From an uncultured Clostridia bacterium (GTDB lineage: Bacteria > Bacillota > Clostridia > TANB77 > CAG-508): a stretch of DNA of 64,000 nucleotides. The translations under genes were made by a program, and so were the position numbers. Location: positions 13,064-77,063 of the forward strand of contig CAKPOA010000004.1 in the NCBI GenBank assembly GCA_934169575.1, in the 5' to 3' direction. Positions 9,827 to 19,188 of the stretch are shown here, piece by piece. Under the pieces are notes generated by a model. The model ran no database searches and was not told where the DNA came from. It saw nothing but the letters and a program-made list of their open reading frames with translations. Each line of letters begins with the position of its first letter. Position 1 is the first letter of the stretch.

Positions 9827-10639
9827 TTATTTTTGTTGTTTAATAAAAGTATAATTTGTAACATCTTTTACTAGCAAGCTACCATCATATATAGTTGAAT
9901 TTTCAGTAGAAAGTGGTATTGTAAGTGTTAAAGGACATGAAAAAGTTTCATCAAGATTATTAGTAATTGTAAGTACAAAACTAATCTTACAAGAAATAGA
10001 ATTTAGAGTAATACCACATTTTTTTAATAAAGAACCATTATATGATATGTCTGAAATATCACTTGAAAGAGCATATTCATCACCTTTTAAGTTCGAATTC
10101 ACATAACATAATGTAATTGGGTTTGCACAATTATTATATAATATAGGTTTGGAATAATCTATTGTATTTTCTGAAGTTATATCAAAAGTTAAAGAATCAG
10201 TTATTAAGTTTGATTTTTCAAAATTTGGACTTGCAAATTGATTCATGTTTTTATAATATAAATTAGGTGTTCCAATATTTGGTGATAAATTATATTTAAC
10301 ATCACTTAAAACAACAGATTTTAGTGTATTTTCAAGTGTAAATTCTTCAGTATTAGAATTTAAGAAAATTGCTATATCTGTATATTGATATAAATCAGAT
10401 ACAATAAATGTTGAATTTGAATTTGTTTCTATATTTGCATTACAACTGCTAAAATATGTTATTTTGTCTATTGTAAATATAGGTGTTTCATTAGCTTGTA
10501 CAAATTCAAGATTACTATAATAAACAGATTGTGAACTATTATAATTTTTTATTGTTACATAAGTTATGCTAGAAAGTGTTATTAAAATTATAATCATAAT
10601 AATATTTATAATTGATAATATAATGTTTGTCCTTTTCAT
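9827..10639 (-). CDS. Membrane-anchored extracytoplasmic protein, function unknown
   Basis: 270 residues: a basic start, one membrane helix (about 5-28), then a Ser/Thr/Asn-rich, beta-strand-like extracytoplasmic region with scattered cysteines (for example SSCNANIE, YNNCANPITLCY, KKCGITL and SCKISFVL). The even number of cysteines could allow disulfides. No known domain was recognised. Single-gene unit with its own promoter; reads toward the hemolysin III gene. Confidence 0.65.
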   Translation of the reverse strand: MKRTNIILSIINIIMIIILITLSSITYVTIKNYNSSQSVYYSNLEFVQANETPIFTIDKITYFSSCNANIETNSNSTFIVSDLYQYTDIAIFLNSNTEEFTLENTLKSVVLSDVKYNLSPNIGTPNLYYKNMNQFASPNFEKSNLITDSLTFDITSENTIDYSKPILYNNCANPITLCYVNSNLKGDEYALSSDISDISYNGSLLKKCGITLNSISCKISFVLTITNNLDETFSCPLTLTIPLSTENSTIYDGSLLVKDVTNYTFIKQQK

Positions 10640-10681
10640 TAGTTAAACCTCCATTTGACTTTTTATATTATATTATATATA

Positions 10682-10710
10682 ATAATAGTATAAATTATGT
10701 ATATTGTCAA
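10682..10710 (-). promoter_or_regulatory. Promoter for the minus-strand gene 9827-10639
   Basis: Read on the minus strand: TTGACA (10710-10705), 17-nt spacer, TATTAT (10687-10682). The rlmN ribosome binding site lies on the other side, so this intergenic region is divergent. Confidence 0.6.
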
Positions 10711-10746
10711 TAAATTTTTATATAATTTTAACGGAGGGAAAATAAA

Positions 10747-11769
10747 GTGAAAAATATAAAAAATTATAATTTAGATGAATTAAAAAAAGAGATAGAATTG
10801 ATTGGAGAAAAGCCATATAGGGCAGAACAGATTTTTAAATGGATATATAAGGAAAATGTTTCAAGTTTTGATGAAATGACAAATTTATCATTAGAACTTA
10901 GAGAAAAACTAAAACAAAATTATAATTTATGCATATTTAATATACTAAAAAAACAGGTTGCATCTGATGGAACAATTAAATATTTATTTGATGTATTAGA
11001 TGGAAATGCAATAGAAACAGTTTTAATGAAATATCATCATGGATATACAATATGTGTATCATCACAAATTGGGTGTAAAATGGGATGCAAGTTTTGTGCA
11101 TCTACAGGAATACCATTTTCAAGAAATTTAGTATCTGGTGAAATTGTTGAACAATTATTGGCTGTTCAAAGAGATGAAAATATAAAAATATCAAATGTTG
11201 TTTTTATGGGGATTGGGGAACCACTTGATAATTATGATAATGTAATAAATGCAATTAGAATTATTAATAATCAAAAAGGAATAAATATAGGAGCTAGACA
11301 TATTAGTGTATCAACTAGTGGGCTTGTTCCTAAAATATATAAATTGGCTGAAGAAAATATACAATGTACATTATCTATTTCTTTACATGCAACAACAGAT
11401 GAAAAAAGAAGTAAAATGATGCCTGTTAATAATTCATACAATATAGAAAGTCTAATTCAAGCTTGCAAAGATTATATTTCAAAAACTAATAGAAGAATAT
11501 CTTTTGAATATGCTCTTGCAAAAGAAAACAATGATAATTTAGATGATGCAAAACAATTAGTTAAATTATTAAAAGGCATGAATTGTCATGTTAATTTAAT
11601 TCCAATTAATAAAATTGAAAATGGAAGCTTTACAAAAAGTTCAAATGAAGCGATTATGAAATTTAGAGATTATTTAAATGAACATGGGATTGTAGCAACA
11701 ATACGTAGAGAATTAGGCTCTGATATTGATGCGGCATGTGGTCAACTTAGAAGAAAAAATTTGAAATAA
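10747..11769 (+). CDS. rlmN: Dual-specificity 23S rRNA/tRNA adenine C2-methyltransferase RlmN
   Basis: 340 residues, the usual size. A radical-SAM enzyme that methylates C2 of A2503 in 23S rRNA and A37 in some tRNAs. The cluster motif appears in SQIGCKMGCKFCASTG (~C-x3-C-x2-C), with GIGEPLDNYDNV, HISVSTSGLVP and the C-terminal catalytic cysteine region RRELGSDIDAACGQLR. The GTG start at 10747 is preceded by GGAGGG at good spacing. Monocistronic, ending in a terminator shared with the opposing gene. Confidence 0.95.
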   Translation: MKNIKNYNLDELKKEIELIGEKPYRAEQIFKWIYKENVSSFDEMTNLSLELREKLKQNYNLCIFNILKKQVASDGTIKYLFDVLDGNAIETVLMKYHHGYTICVSSQIGCKMGCKFCASTGIPFSRNLVSGEIVEQLLAVQRDENIKISNVVFMGIGEPLDNYDNVINAIRIINNQKGINIGARHISVSTSGLVPKIYKLAEENIQCTLSISLHATTDEKRSKMMPVNNSYNIESLIQACKDYISKTNRRISFEYALAKENNDNLDDAKQLVKLLKGMNCHVNLIPINKIENGSFTKSSNEAIMKFRDYLNEHGIVATIRRELGSDIDAACGQLRRKNLK

Positions 11770-11774
11770 AAATA

Positions 11775-11818
11775 AGGTCAAGCAAATTTACTGTTTAGTA
11801 TTTTTGCTCGATCTTTTT
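11775..11818. terminator. Bidirectional terminator between rlmN and the ytxC-like gene
   Basis: Imperfect 18-bp inverted repeat (about 11775-11792 with 11797-11814), then TTTT. The right half overlaps the last codons of the convergent minus-strand gene. Confidence 0.7.
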
Positions 11819-12652
11819 ATATAAATTGCAGATTTCACAATCAGTGCAATAAATTATTCTATTTTCAAAAATTAATTTTAGTGTGTTTAGAAATTCATCT
11901 TCTTTATGGTTTATTATATGAAGATAAAGCTTTTGAGGTAATAATGTTAATAAAGTATTTAAAGCATAATCACTTGATGAAAAGCTAATATCAGATAAAT
12001 ATTTTGCATTAAACATATTTTCATTTGATTTAATTACATTTTTGTTTTTATCAAGTAATATTGATTTTGAATTAGAATATATTAAATGAACAATATCACA
12101 ATTAGATTTTTCAGTATTTATATATATTTTAAGCAATGTTATAAATTCATTGTATTCTTTATCAATTAAAAACTTTGTAACACTTTTATCAATTTGCTCA
12201 AAAATTATTTCAATATAATTTTTAATTCTAAATCTAATAAAACCATTTAAAACTATAGATTTATTTGTGTTTAAATAAGTATAAAAATTATTACATAAAA
12301 GGGAAAAACATTTAGTGATGGGGTATACAGATTCTTTGTCATCATATAAATCTTTTATTGTAGTTTTAGCTATCTCTTGTTGTTCTATTTTATCAAAATA
12401 AAAAAACTCATTTGCAATTATTTGTTTTATAATTTTTTTCTCAAATACATCAATAACCAAATGACTTAGTAATAAAGATAAATCTTTCAAAAACTTTTTT
12501 TCATCTTTACCTTTAAAATGAATTATAATATTTTCATATATCTTAAATTTTTTGCATGAAAAATAGATGTTTTCTATTTTTGAGTTTCTTAGTTCATTTA
12601 GTAGATATTTTATCGATTCTGGATTATTTGTTTTTATACAAATTGATTTCAT
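11795..12652 (-). CDS. YtxC-like sporulation-associated protein
   Basis: 285 residues. The overall pattern matches the YtxC family found in spore-forming Firmicutes: an N-terminal alpha/beta part, a central NGFIRFRIKNYIEIIFEQID, a long helical middle and a C-terminal Cys pair, YCTDCEIC. Biochemical role unknown. The start at ATG 12652 follows GAAGGGAG; a more upstream in-frame ATG at 12670 overlaps that site. Supports a lineage with spore-forming ancestry. Confidence 0.65.
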   Translation of the reverse strand: MKSICIKTNNPESIKYLLNELRNSKIENIYFSCKKFKIYENIIIHFKGKDEKKFLKDLSLLLSHLVIDVFEKKIIKQIIANEFFYFDKIEQQEIAKTTIKDLYDDKESVYPITKCFSLLCNNFYTYLNTNKSIVLNGFIRFRIKNYIEIIFEQIDKSVTKFLIDKEYNEFITLLKIYINTEKSNCDIVHLIYSNSKSILLDKNKNVIKSNENMFNAKYLSDISFSSSDYALNTLLTLLPQKLYLHIINHKEDEFLNTLKLIFENRIIYCTDCEICNLYKKIEQKY

Positions 12653-12772
12653 TAAATTTCTCCCTTCCATAATAACTTATTATCTACTGAATTACTCAAA
12701 GATATACATTATATTATGCAAATATTTTTTTTAAGTTACTGAAAAAATTATACAAAAAACTTAAAAAACCCC

Positions 12773-12801
12773 TTGACATCTAGTTTTTTTATTAATATAA
12801 T
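12773..12801 (+). promoter_or_regulatory. sigH promoter, full consensus
   Basis: TTGACA (12773-12778), exactly 17 nt, TATAAT (12796-12801): a perfect vegetative consensus, 35 nt before the sigH ATG. Its presence argues against translation from the TTG inside the -35 box. Confidence 0.85.
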
Positions 12802-12835
12802 ACAGATATACTTAAAAAACAAGGAGCATGAGAGT

Positions 12836-13483
12836 ATGACAAAAACAAATACGGTTTCATTTCAAAATCAATATCAAGATATAGCAGATGAAATATTAGT
12901 AAAAGAGGCAATAAATAATAATAATAATATTGCACTAGAATGTTTAATAGATAGATATAAAGATATAGTAAATATGAAAGCAAATAAATTTTTTATGGTA
13001 GGTTCAGAAAAAGATGATATGGTACAAGAGGGATATATTGGACTATATAAAGCAATAAAATCATATAATGATGAAAAACAAAACTCATTTAAAACATTTG
13101 CAGGAGTATGTATAGAAAGACAATTAATAACTGCTGTTAAAAATTCTAATAGGCAAAAACATATACCATTAAATTCATCTATATCATTAAATGCAACAGT
13201 TTATGATAGTGAGTGTAGTGATACAACAATATTAGAAATTTTAGATACAAATAAAGGAGAAGGAGACCCTTTAGAAATAATAACAAAAAGAGAATATTAT
13301 AAATCATTAGAAAAAAGATTGTATGATAATTTAAGTGAATTTGAAACTAAAGTATTAAATTTATATAAGAATAGTTATTCTTATGCAATGATAGCGGAAA
13401 AATTAGACACTAAAGTAAAATCTGTAGATACAGCAATACAAAGAATTAGAAAAAAAGCACAAAAACTAAAAGGAGAATTGTAA
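12836..13483 (+). CDS. sigH: RNA polymerase sigma factor SigH (sigma-70 family)
   Basis: 215 residues. Region 2 reads FFMVGSEKDDMVQEGYIGLYKAIKSY. The segment CIERQLITAVKNSNRQKHIPLNSSISL is diagnostic of SigH/Spo0H, which directs early stationary-phase and sporulation transcription in Bacilli and Clostridia. Region 4 shows FETKVLNLYKNSYSYAMIAEKL followed by a helix-turn-helix. ATG 12836 is preceded by AAGGAG at ideal spacing. The stop overlaps the ATG of the HD-domain gene (TAATG), so the two are translationally coupled. Confidence 0.85.
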   Translation: MTKTNTVSFQNQYQDIADEILVKEAINNNNNIALECLIDRYKDIVNMKANKFFMVGSEKDDMVQEGYIGLYKAIKSYNDEKQNSFKTFAGVCIERQLITAVKNSNRQKHIPLNSSISLNATVYDSECSDTTILEILDTNKGEGDPLEIITKREYYKSLEKRLYDNLSEFETKVLNLYKNSYSYAMIAEKLDTKVKSVDTAIQRIRKKAQKLKGEL

Positions 13484-14037
13484 TGGAACAAGAATTTATA
13501 CAAATTTTAAAAAATACAAATAGAGAGGGGATTGATGATTTAATAGTATTTATAAAAAAGACAGACTTTTTTAAAGCACCAGCAAGTACAAGATTTCATG
13601 GGAGTTTTGAAGGCGGGCTTTTAGAACATAGTATGAAAGTTTATGAAATATTGAAACACAAAGTGAAAAATGCAGTTATAGATGTAAATATTTCAGAAGA
13701 TTCAATAGCAATTATTGCTTTATTACATGATATATGTAAAGCAAACTTCTATAAAGTAGATTATAGAAATGCAAAAAATGAATTAGGTGTATGGGAAAAA
13801 GTACCATATTATACTGTTAATGATACAATTCCATATGGTCATGGAGAAAAATCAGTAATGATGATTACAGAATATATAAAATTAAAACCAGAAGAGAAGT
13901 ATGCAATACGTTGGCATATGGGATATACAGAGCCAAAAGAATTATATAATACAATAGGAGAAGCATATAAAAAATATCCAATTGCTTTATTAACACATGA
14001 GGCAGATTTAGAGGCAACATATTTTTATGATATATAA
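13483..14037 (+). CDS. HD-domain phosphohydrolase
   Basis: 184 residues with the HD superfamily metal-ligand set in order: FEGGLLEHSMKVYEIL (first His, ~48), IIALLHDICKANFY (His-Asp, ~83), YGHGEKSVMMITEYI (~125), RWHMGY (~145) and a final Asp in THEADLEATY (~175). Such proteins hydrolyse nucleotide or cyclic nucleotide phosphates; the substrate is unknown. Coupled to sigH by a 1-nt overlap and followed directly by a terminator, so the pair is a two-gene operon. Confidence 0.8.
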   Translation: MEQEFIQILKNTNREGIDDLIVFIKKTDFFKAPASTRFHGSFEGGLLEHSMKVYEILKHKVKNAVIDVNISEDSIAIIALLHDICKANFYKVDYRNAKNELGVWEKVPYYTVNDTIPYGHGEKSVMMITEYIKLKPEEKYAIRWHMGYTEPKELYNTIGEAYKKYPIALLTHEADLEATYFYDI

Positions 14038-14065
14038 AAGGACAAGCTTAAAAAAGTTTGTCCTT
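14038..14065. terminator. Terminator between HD-domain gene and mutS2
   Basis: 12-bp inverted repeat with one G-U pair (14038-14049 with 14054-14065), loop AAAA, flanked by A/T-rich sequence. It starts directly after the HD gene's TAA and can serve both directions. Confidence 0.8.
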
Positions 14066-14072
14066 TAAATAA

Positions 14073-16445
14073 TTATTTTGTAGCAAGTTCAACAACTGTA
14101 ACTCCCATTTCACCTTCACCATATGTGCCAATTCTAAAAGAAATAATATGTTTATTTTTCTTTAAAAATGAATGTATTCCATTTCTGAGTTTTCCTGTAC
14201 CTTTTCCATGGACAATTCTTACATATTGTAAATTAGCTAAAAAACAATCATCAATAAATTTATCAACAAGTGGAATTGCTTCATCAACAGAAAGTCCAAT
14301 TACATTTATTTCAGAAGAAACTGTACGTGTTTTAGAAATATGAGAATTAGACCTACTAGTAGGCTGATTATTTTGTTTAACATTATTTAAAATTTCTAAG
14401 TTGTTAATATTAATATTTGTTTTTATTGATCCAATTTGAACTTTGACCTCATTTGATTTATTAATATTAGAAATAATAATTCCATTTTGTCCAAGAGTTT
14501 TGATAAATACTCTTGTTTCAGGTACAAATTTAGATTTATCTATATTTAAATCCTGAATAGTGTTTTGCTCATTAAAAAAAGTTATATTTTTAATAGATGA
14601 ATTTATTGTATTTCTAATATTGTTCATTTCTTTTAAATTAAAATCAGAAACAGAAAGATTTTTCATCTTAGATATTAAGTCAGATGCCTCATCTTTAGCA
14701 TTTAATAATATTTCTCGTGCTTTTAGTTTTGCATTATCAATTAGCTCTTTTTGTTGAGCTTGAATTTTAAAATTATCATGTTGAAGATTATTTTTCAAAA
14801 TAGTTGCTTGATTTAATGTTTTTTCAATTTCTTCTTTTTCTTTTTCGATTTTTAATTTTTCATCATATATATTTTTTAACAAGTTTTCAAAATCAACATC
14901 TTTTTTATGTAATAAAGATTTAGCATTATCTAAAATTTCTTTTTTAAGACCTAATTTTTCACTAATTGCAAAAGCATTGCTTTTTCCAGGAATCCCTATT
15001 AAAAGCCTATAAGTAGGTTTTAAGTTTTCAATATCAAATTCAACACTAGCATTTTGAACTCTATTTGTTGTTAATGCATATTGTTTTAATTCTTGATAAT
15101 GTGTTGTAGCAATTGTGAGTGTATTATTATTTTTCAAATATTCCAATATACTAATAGCTAAATTAGCACCTTCTAAAGGATCTGTACCAGAGCCAAGTTC
15201 ATCAACAAGTACAAGACTATCAGATGTAGCAGTATTTACAATATTTGCAATATTTTTCATATGGCTTGAAAAAGTACTTAGTGAATCAGAAATACTTTGA
15301 TCATCTCCAATATCTGCAAAAATCTCATCAAAAACATATATACTAGAATTTTCCTCAGCTGGAATATTAAGACCACTACAAGCCATACAACATAATAATC
15401 CAACAGTTTTGAGAGTTACTGTTTTTCCACCAGTATTAGGCCCTGTGATAATAAGCAATGAAAAATTATGTCCTATATCAATTGTTATGGGAACAACTTG
15501 ACTTTCTGGAATTAAAGGATGTCTTGCTTTTATTAAATTTATGTTTTTTTCAGTATTAATTTTTGGAGTTATACCTTTTATTTTTTTAGAATATTTAGCT
15601 TTTGCAAATGTAAAATCTAAGATGCCAATAAATTCAATATTTTTAAGAAGTTCTTCAGTATATGGAAATAGGGAACTACTTAGAATTTGCAATATTTTTT
15701 CTATTTCGATTTCTTCTTCGATTTTTAAATTATTTAAAACATTATTAAGTTGAAAAATTGAAATAGGCTCTATAAAATATGTTGAACCACTAGAAGAGAT
15801 ATCATGTGTAAAACCTTTTATTTTCTCTTTATATTCTTGCTTTATTGGTATAACATATCTATTATTTCTAATTGTAACAATATTTTCTTGAATATATTTT
15901 GAATATGTTGAAGAATGTAATATTGAATTTAGCTGATTTTTTATATCTTGTTCTGTTTGCTTATATGATCTCCTTATTTTTTTTAATGTATTTGAAGCAT
16001 TATCTGATATTGTATTTTCATCTAATATTGAATTTTCAATATTTTGTATTACTAATTGATTTGAATATAATTTGGAAAAATATTTATCAAGTATTTGATA
16101 AGTTTCAGATATTGTTTCATCACCATAAAAATATTGTTTTAATTCATGTGACATTTTTAGTATATTACAAATATCTAATAATGCTTTTGGTGTTAAAGTA
16201 TTATGACTTTCTAATAATTTTATATATATTTCAATATTTGCTATTTCAGAAAGTGGAGGAGTGCTTTTTCTATCAAGCAAACAAATTGCTTGTTCAGTTT
16301 CAGATAACATTTGTACAATTTTTTCTTTATCATTTGATGGTTCTAAATTTAATACTTTTTCTTTACCAATATATGTATGACAATAATTAGAAATTTGTTC
16401 TAATATTTGGTAATATTCTAATTTTTTTAAATATGTTTTATTCAT
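14073..16445 (-). CDS. mutS2: Endonuclease MutS2 / ribosome-rescue ATPase
   Basis: 790 residues, normal for MutS2. Order: N-terminal core and lever helices, an ATPase domain with Walker A GPNTGGKTVTLKT (~335) and Walker B VLVDELGSGTDPLEG, a coiled coil (~500-620), and a C-terminal Smr domain with INVIGLSVDEAIPLVDKF and VRIVHGKGTGKLRNGIH. MutS2 suppresses recombination in some bacteria; in Bacillus it acts on collided ribosomes through the Smr domain. Start chosen at ATG 16445 with AGGAGA six bases upstream. Confidence 0.94.
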   Translation of the reverse strand: MNKTYLKKLEYYQILEQISNYCHTYIGKEKVLNLEPSNDKEKIVQMLSETEQAICLLDRKSTPPLSEIANIEIYIKLLESHNTLTPKALLDICNILKMSHELKQYFYGDETISETYQILDKYFSKLYSNQLVIQNIENSILDENTISDNASNTLKKIRRSYKQTEQDIKNQLNSILHSSTYSKYIQENIVTIRNNRYVIPIKQEYKEKIKGFTHDISSSGSTYFIEPISIFQLNNVLNNLKIEEEIEIEKILQILSSSLFPYTEELLKNIEFIGILDFTFAKAKYSKKIKGITPKINTEKNINLIKARHPLIPESQVVPITIDIGHNFSLLIITGPNTGGKTVTLKTVGLLCCMACSGLNIPAEENSSIYVFDEIFADIGDDQSISDSLSTFSSHMKNIANIVNTATSDSLVLVDELGSGTDPLEGANLAISILEYLKNNNTLTIATTHYQELKQYALTTNRVQNASVEFDIENLKPTYRLLIGIPGKSNAFAISEKLGLKKEILDNAKSLLHKKDVDFENLLKNIYDEKLKIEKEKEEIEKTLNQATILKNNLQHDNFKIQAQQKELIDNAKLKAREILLNAKDEASDLISKMKNLSVSDFNLKEMNNIRNTINSSIKNITFFNEQNTIQDLNIDKSKFVPETRVFIKTLGQNGIIISNINKSNEVKVQIGSIKTNININNLEILNNVKQNNQPTSRSNSHISKTRTVSSEINVIGLSVDEAIPLVDKFIDDCFLANLQYVRIVHGKGTGKLRNGIHSFLKKNKHIISFRIGTYGEGEMGVTVVELATK

Positions 16446-16473
16446 CATAAATCTCCTAAAATATATAATCTCG

Positions 16474-16506
16474 TTAAAGAGATATGCAACTAACATATCT
16501 CTTTAA
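16474..16506 (-). terminator. Stem-loop between serS and mutS2
   Basis: A perfect 13-bp inverted repeat (16474-16486 with 16494-16506) around a 7-nt loop lies 3 nt beyond the serS stop. There is no clear T-run on the minus strand, so it may only partly stop serS transcription before mutS2. Confidence 0.55.
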
Positions 16507-16509
16507 AAA

Positions 16510-17796
16510 TTATTTTTTTATATTTATTTTCTCTAATCCACCCATATAAGGTCTTAAAACTTCAGGAATAATTACACTTCCATCTGGTTGATAATTATTT
16601 TCAATAATTGAAATAAGCATACGAGGAGGAGCAACAACAGTATTATTTAAAGTATGAGCAAAATAATTTTCTTTTTCACCTTTAATTCTAATACCAAGTC
16701 TTCTTGCTTGAGCATCTGTTAAATTAGAACAACTTCCAACTTCAAAATAAGCTTTTCTTCTTGGTGACCAAGCTTCAACATCACAAGATTTTGCTTTTAA
16801 ATCTGCTAAATCTCCTGAACAACATTCTAAAGTTCTAACTGGAATATTCATACTTCTGAAAAATTCAACAGTATATGACCACATTTTGTCATACCAATTC
16901 CAACTATCTTCAGGTTCGCAAACTACGATCATTTCCTGTTTTTCAAATTGATGTATTCTATAAACTCCACGTTCTTCAATACCATGAGCACCTTTTTCTT
17001 TTCTAAAACAAGGTGAATATGAAGTCATAGTATAAGGCATATCAGATTTATTTAAAATTTGATCTTTAAATTTACCAATCATAGAATGTTCAGAAGTACC
17101 AATTAAATATAAATCTTCTCCTTCAATCTTATACATCATAGCATCCATTTCTTCAAAACTCATAACACCTGTTACAATATCTGAACGAATCATATATGGA
17201 GGAATACAATAAGTAAATCCTTTATTTATCATAAAATCACGTGCATAAGTTAAAACTGCAGAATGAAGTCTTGCAACATCACCTAACAAATAATAAAAAC
17301 CATTTCCAGCAACACGTCTTGCACTATCTAAATCAAGTCCACCTAATGCTTCCATAATTTCACCATGAAAAGGTATTTCATAATCAGGAACAACTGGTTC
17401 TCCGAATTTTTGGATTTCAACATTTTTACTGTCATCTTCACCAATTGGGACTGTTGGATGAATTATATTTGGAATTTTCATCATTTTTTCTTTTATTTGC
17501 ATAGAAAATTGTTCTTCCATTTTTTCATTTTCATCTAATTTTTTATTTATTGCTTGAACTTCTGATTTAACCTTTTCAGCTTCTTCTTTTTTACCATTTT
17601 GCATTAATGTCCCAATTTGACTACTTAATGTTTTTCTTTCATTACGTAATTTATCACCATTTTGCTTAGCTTCTCTATTTTTTTTATCAAGCTCAATTAT
17701 TTCATCAACTAATGGTAATTTATGATCTTGAAATTTCTTTTTGATATTTTCTTTTACAATATCTGGGTTTTCTCTTAAAAATTTAATATCTATCAT
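16510..17796 (-). CDS. serS: Serine--tRNA ligase
   Basis: 428 residues. The N-terminal coiled-coil tRNA-binding arm (~1-110) carries alternating Lys/Glu. The class II catalytic core shows LIGTSEHSMIGKF, motif 2 CFRKEKGAHGIEERGVYR and motif 3 NTVVAPPRMLISIIENN. Charges tRNA-Ser (and tRNA-Sec where present). ATG start with an AAAGGAAG site. Its upstream region is too short for a T-box leader and contains only a simple promoter. Confidence 0.96.
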   Translation of the reverse strand: MIDIKFLRENPDIVKENIKKKFQDHKLPLVDEIIELDKKNREAKQNGDKLRNERKTLSSQIGTLMQNGKKEEAEKVKSEVQAINKKLDENEKMEEQFSMQIKEKMMKIPNIIHPTVPIGEDDSKNVEIQKFGEPVVPDYEIPFHGEIMEALGGLDLDSARRVAGNGFYYLLGDVARLHSAVLTYARDFMINKGFTYCIPPYMIRSDIVTGVMSFEEMDAMMYKIEGEDLYLIGTSEHSMIGKFKDQILNKSDMPYTMTSYSPCFRKEKGAHGIEERGVYRIHQFEKQEMIVVCEPEDSWNWYDKMWSYTVEFFRSMNIPVRTLECCSGDLADLKAKSCDVEAWSPRRKAYFEVGSCSNLTDAQARRLGIRIKGEKENYFAHTLNNTVVAPPRMLISIIENNYQPDGSVIIPEVLRPYMGGLEKINIKK

Positions 17797-17832
17797 TTAT
17801 ATTACTTCCTTTCACTGTTTATATACATTGAT

Positions 17833-17861
17833 ATTATATAACATTTTGAATAAAATATCAA
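17833..17861 (-). promoter_or_regulatory. serS promoter
   Basis: On the minus strand: TTGATA (17861-17856), 17-nt spacer, TATAAT (17838-17833), about 37 nt before the serS ATG. Confidence 0.65.
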
Positions 17862-17973
17862 TAAATATGCTTTTTTTTTCAATGTATTTTAAAGAAAAAA
17901 TTTTAAACTATTGAAAAATAGATAAAAATAGTATAAAATAATATAAGAGTAATATGAAAAGGGAGGAATATTT

Positions 17974-18912
17974 ATGGTTGAAGATAACCAAATAAAAGCA
18001 AAAGTGTCACCATTTGCAATTAGAAAAGGTGAAATCAAAACATTTGATGGAAAAGATGGATATGTATCAATGAATCAAATAGTACATAAAATAAATGTAG
18101 GTCATATTACAGATATACATTTTGCAATATTAGAACTTGTAAATGAATTTGAATTTATCACATCAAGGCAATTGCTACAAATGTTAAAAATAAAAGGATT
18201 TGAAGAACAAGCTCAAGATAAATTAAATAATAAACTTGAATCATTAGTAAAATCTAAAATATTGACAAGATATTACTTTAATTCAGATGAAGGAAAAGGA
18301 ATTTATAGAATATATTGCTTAGAAAAAATGGGTAAATATTTATTAGGAACTAGAGAAATAGATTGTAAATGGCAACCATCTGATAATACAAAACCTGTTG
18401 GAATGATAAAGAAAAGATTAGCAGGAAATCAAATTTTAATAGCATATTTAAGTAAAGTAAAAATATTTGATTCATATACAGTAAAACCAGTTATAAAAGC
18501 TAAAACACTTGGAAAAATATTTAAAGCAAGTGGAGGAGGAGTAAAACTTACTAAAAACAAAAAATCAATAGAATTTATATTTGAAGTAATTAGAAGAGAA
18601 GAAAAATGGCAATCAAAACTTATAGAAAAAATGAAATTTTATAAAGATTTTTATGATAATTTTATACCAATGGATTCAGGATTTGTTTCTGTTCCACAAT
18701 TAATTTTAGTTTGTGAAGATGATAAACATATGGCAGAAACATTTAAAGAAATAGTTGTAAATAATATAGAATTAAAAAATATTAACATATATTATACAAC
18801 AGATTTAAAACAAGTTGATGAAACTTTAGAAAAATCATTAACAGAATTTAAAATTAATCCTGAAACAAATAAATACAAAGCATATGATGTTGAACTTAAG
18901 ATATTAATGTAA
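17974..18912 (+). CDS. Predicted winged-helix protein, possibly replication-relaxation-like
   Basis: 312 residues, no membrane segments. Residues ~40-130 read as a winged helix-turn-helix: HFAILELVNEFEFITSRQLL, then KLESLVKSKILTRYYF. The C-terminal half has alternating strands and helices with conserved-looking charged residues (KSIEFIFEVIRREEKWQ, PQLILVCEDDKHMAETFKEI). The arrangement recalls the Replic_Relax family (winged helix plus nuclease-like fold), but that is a tentative similarity. Own ribosome binding site (GGGAGG) and terminator; monocistronic. Confidence 0.5.
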   Translation: MVEDNQIKAKVSPFAIRKGEIKTFDGKDGYVSMNQIVHKINVGHITDIHFAILELVNEFEFITSRQLLQMLKIKGFEEQAQDKLNNKLESLVKSKILTRYYFNSDEGKGIYRIYCLEKMGKYLLGTREIDCKWQPSDNTKPVGMIKKRLAGNQILIAYLSKVKIFDSYTVKPVIKAKTLGKIFKASGGGVKLTKNKKSIEFIFEVIRREEKWQSKLIEKMKFYKDFYDNFIPMDSGFVSVPQLILVCEDDKHMAETFKEIVVNNIELKNINIYYTTDLKQVDETLEKSLTEFKINPETNKYKAYDVELKILM

Positions 18913-18914
18913 TG

Positions 18915-18953
18915 AAAAAGTAGAAGTGAAATATAAACTCACTTCTACTTTTT
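18915..18953 (+). terminator. Terminator of gene 17974-18912
   Basis: Perfect 15-bp stem (18915-18929 with 18939-18953), 9-nt loop; the stem ends in TTTTT and is followed by CTATT. Confidence 0.85.
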
Positions 18954-18961
18954 CTATTAAA

Positions 18962-19005
18962 AATGCTATCTTCCATAGCAATCATTTAGTACTATGGAAA
19001 GCATT
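18962..19005. terminator. Terminator of the small Cys-protein gene
   Basis: Inverted repeat 18962-18978 with 18992-19005 (14 bp with a 3-nt bulge) overlaps the stop codon of the minus-strand small gene. T-rich tails follow on both strands, so it can act in either direction. Confidence 0.65.
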
Positions 19006-19155
19006 TTTAGTCTGCCCTGAATCATGTGCACTTATGCATTCTATGCAGGCAGAAGAACCCCGCTCTCCCGGAGCTGGGCAAAGACGTGGAGAATTGCCAA
19101 AAGGACAATTGTTAACACGTTCTTTTTTCATTGGTCTTGAATAAATCTTTTCCAA
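18982..19155 (-). CDS. 57-residue four-cysteine protein, unrecognised
   Basis: A complete small gene. TTG start at 19155 with AAAGGAGG at ideal spacing, a consensus promoter upstream and a terminator hairpin across the stop. The peptide begins MEKIYSRPMKKERVNN, and its core contains CPFGNSPRLCPAPGERG and SACIECISAHDS. The four cysteines are spaced C-x8-C-x10-C-x2-C, suggesting a small metal-binding or disulfide fold. Base composition is much richer in G and C than every neighbour (codons such as CCG, CGG, GGG, TGC). No family was recognised, and neither RiPP precursor nor zinc knuckle can be decided from sequence. Confidence 0.7.
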   Translation of the reverse strand: MEKIYSRPMKKERVNNCPFGNSPRLCPAPGERGSSACIECISAHDSGQTKNAFHSTK

Positions 19156-19188
19156 TTTTTGCTCCTCCTTTCTAGGACTGATTTTACT

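Noticed and set aside
12773..12835. sigH starting at TTG 12773
   Set aside because: That TTG is the first base triplet of a perfect -35 box, and ATG 12836 has an ideal AAGGAG.
17797..17973. T-box riboswitch upstream of serS (also considered for tyrS, alaS and metG)
   Set aside because: Leader regions are too short and no T-box sequence or stem I/antiterminator layout is visible; simple promoters lie close to the starts or the genes sit inside operons.
18926..19144. Plus-strand ORF of 72 codons
   Set aside because: It lies opposite the small Cys-protein gene, starts inside a terminator and has no expression signals. Its odd composition is explained by the minus-strand gene.
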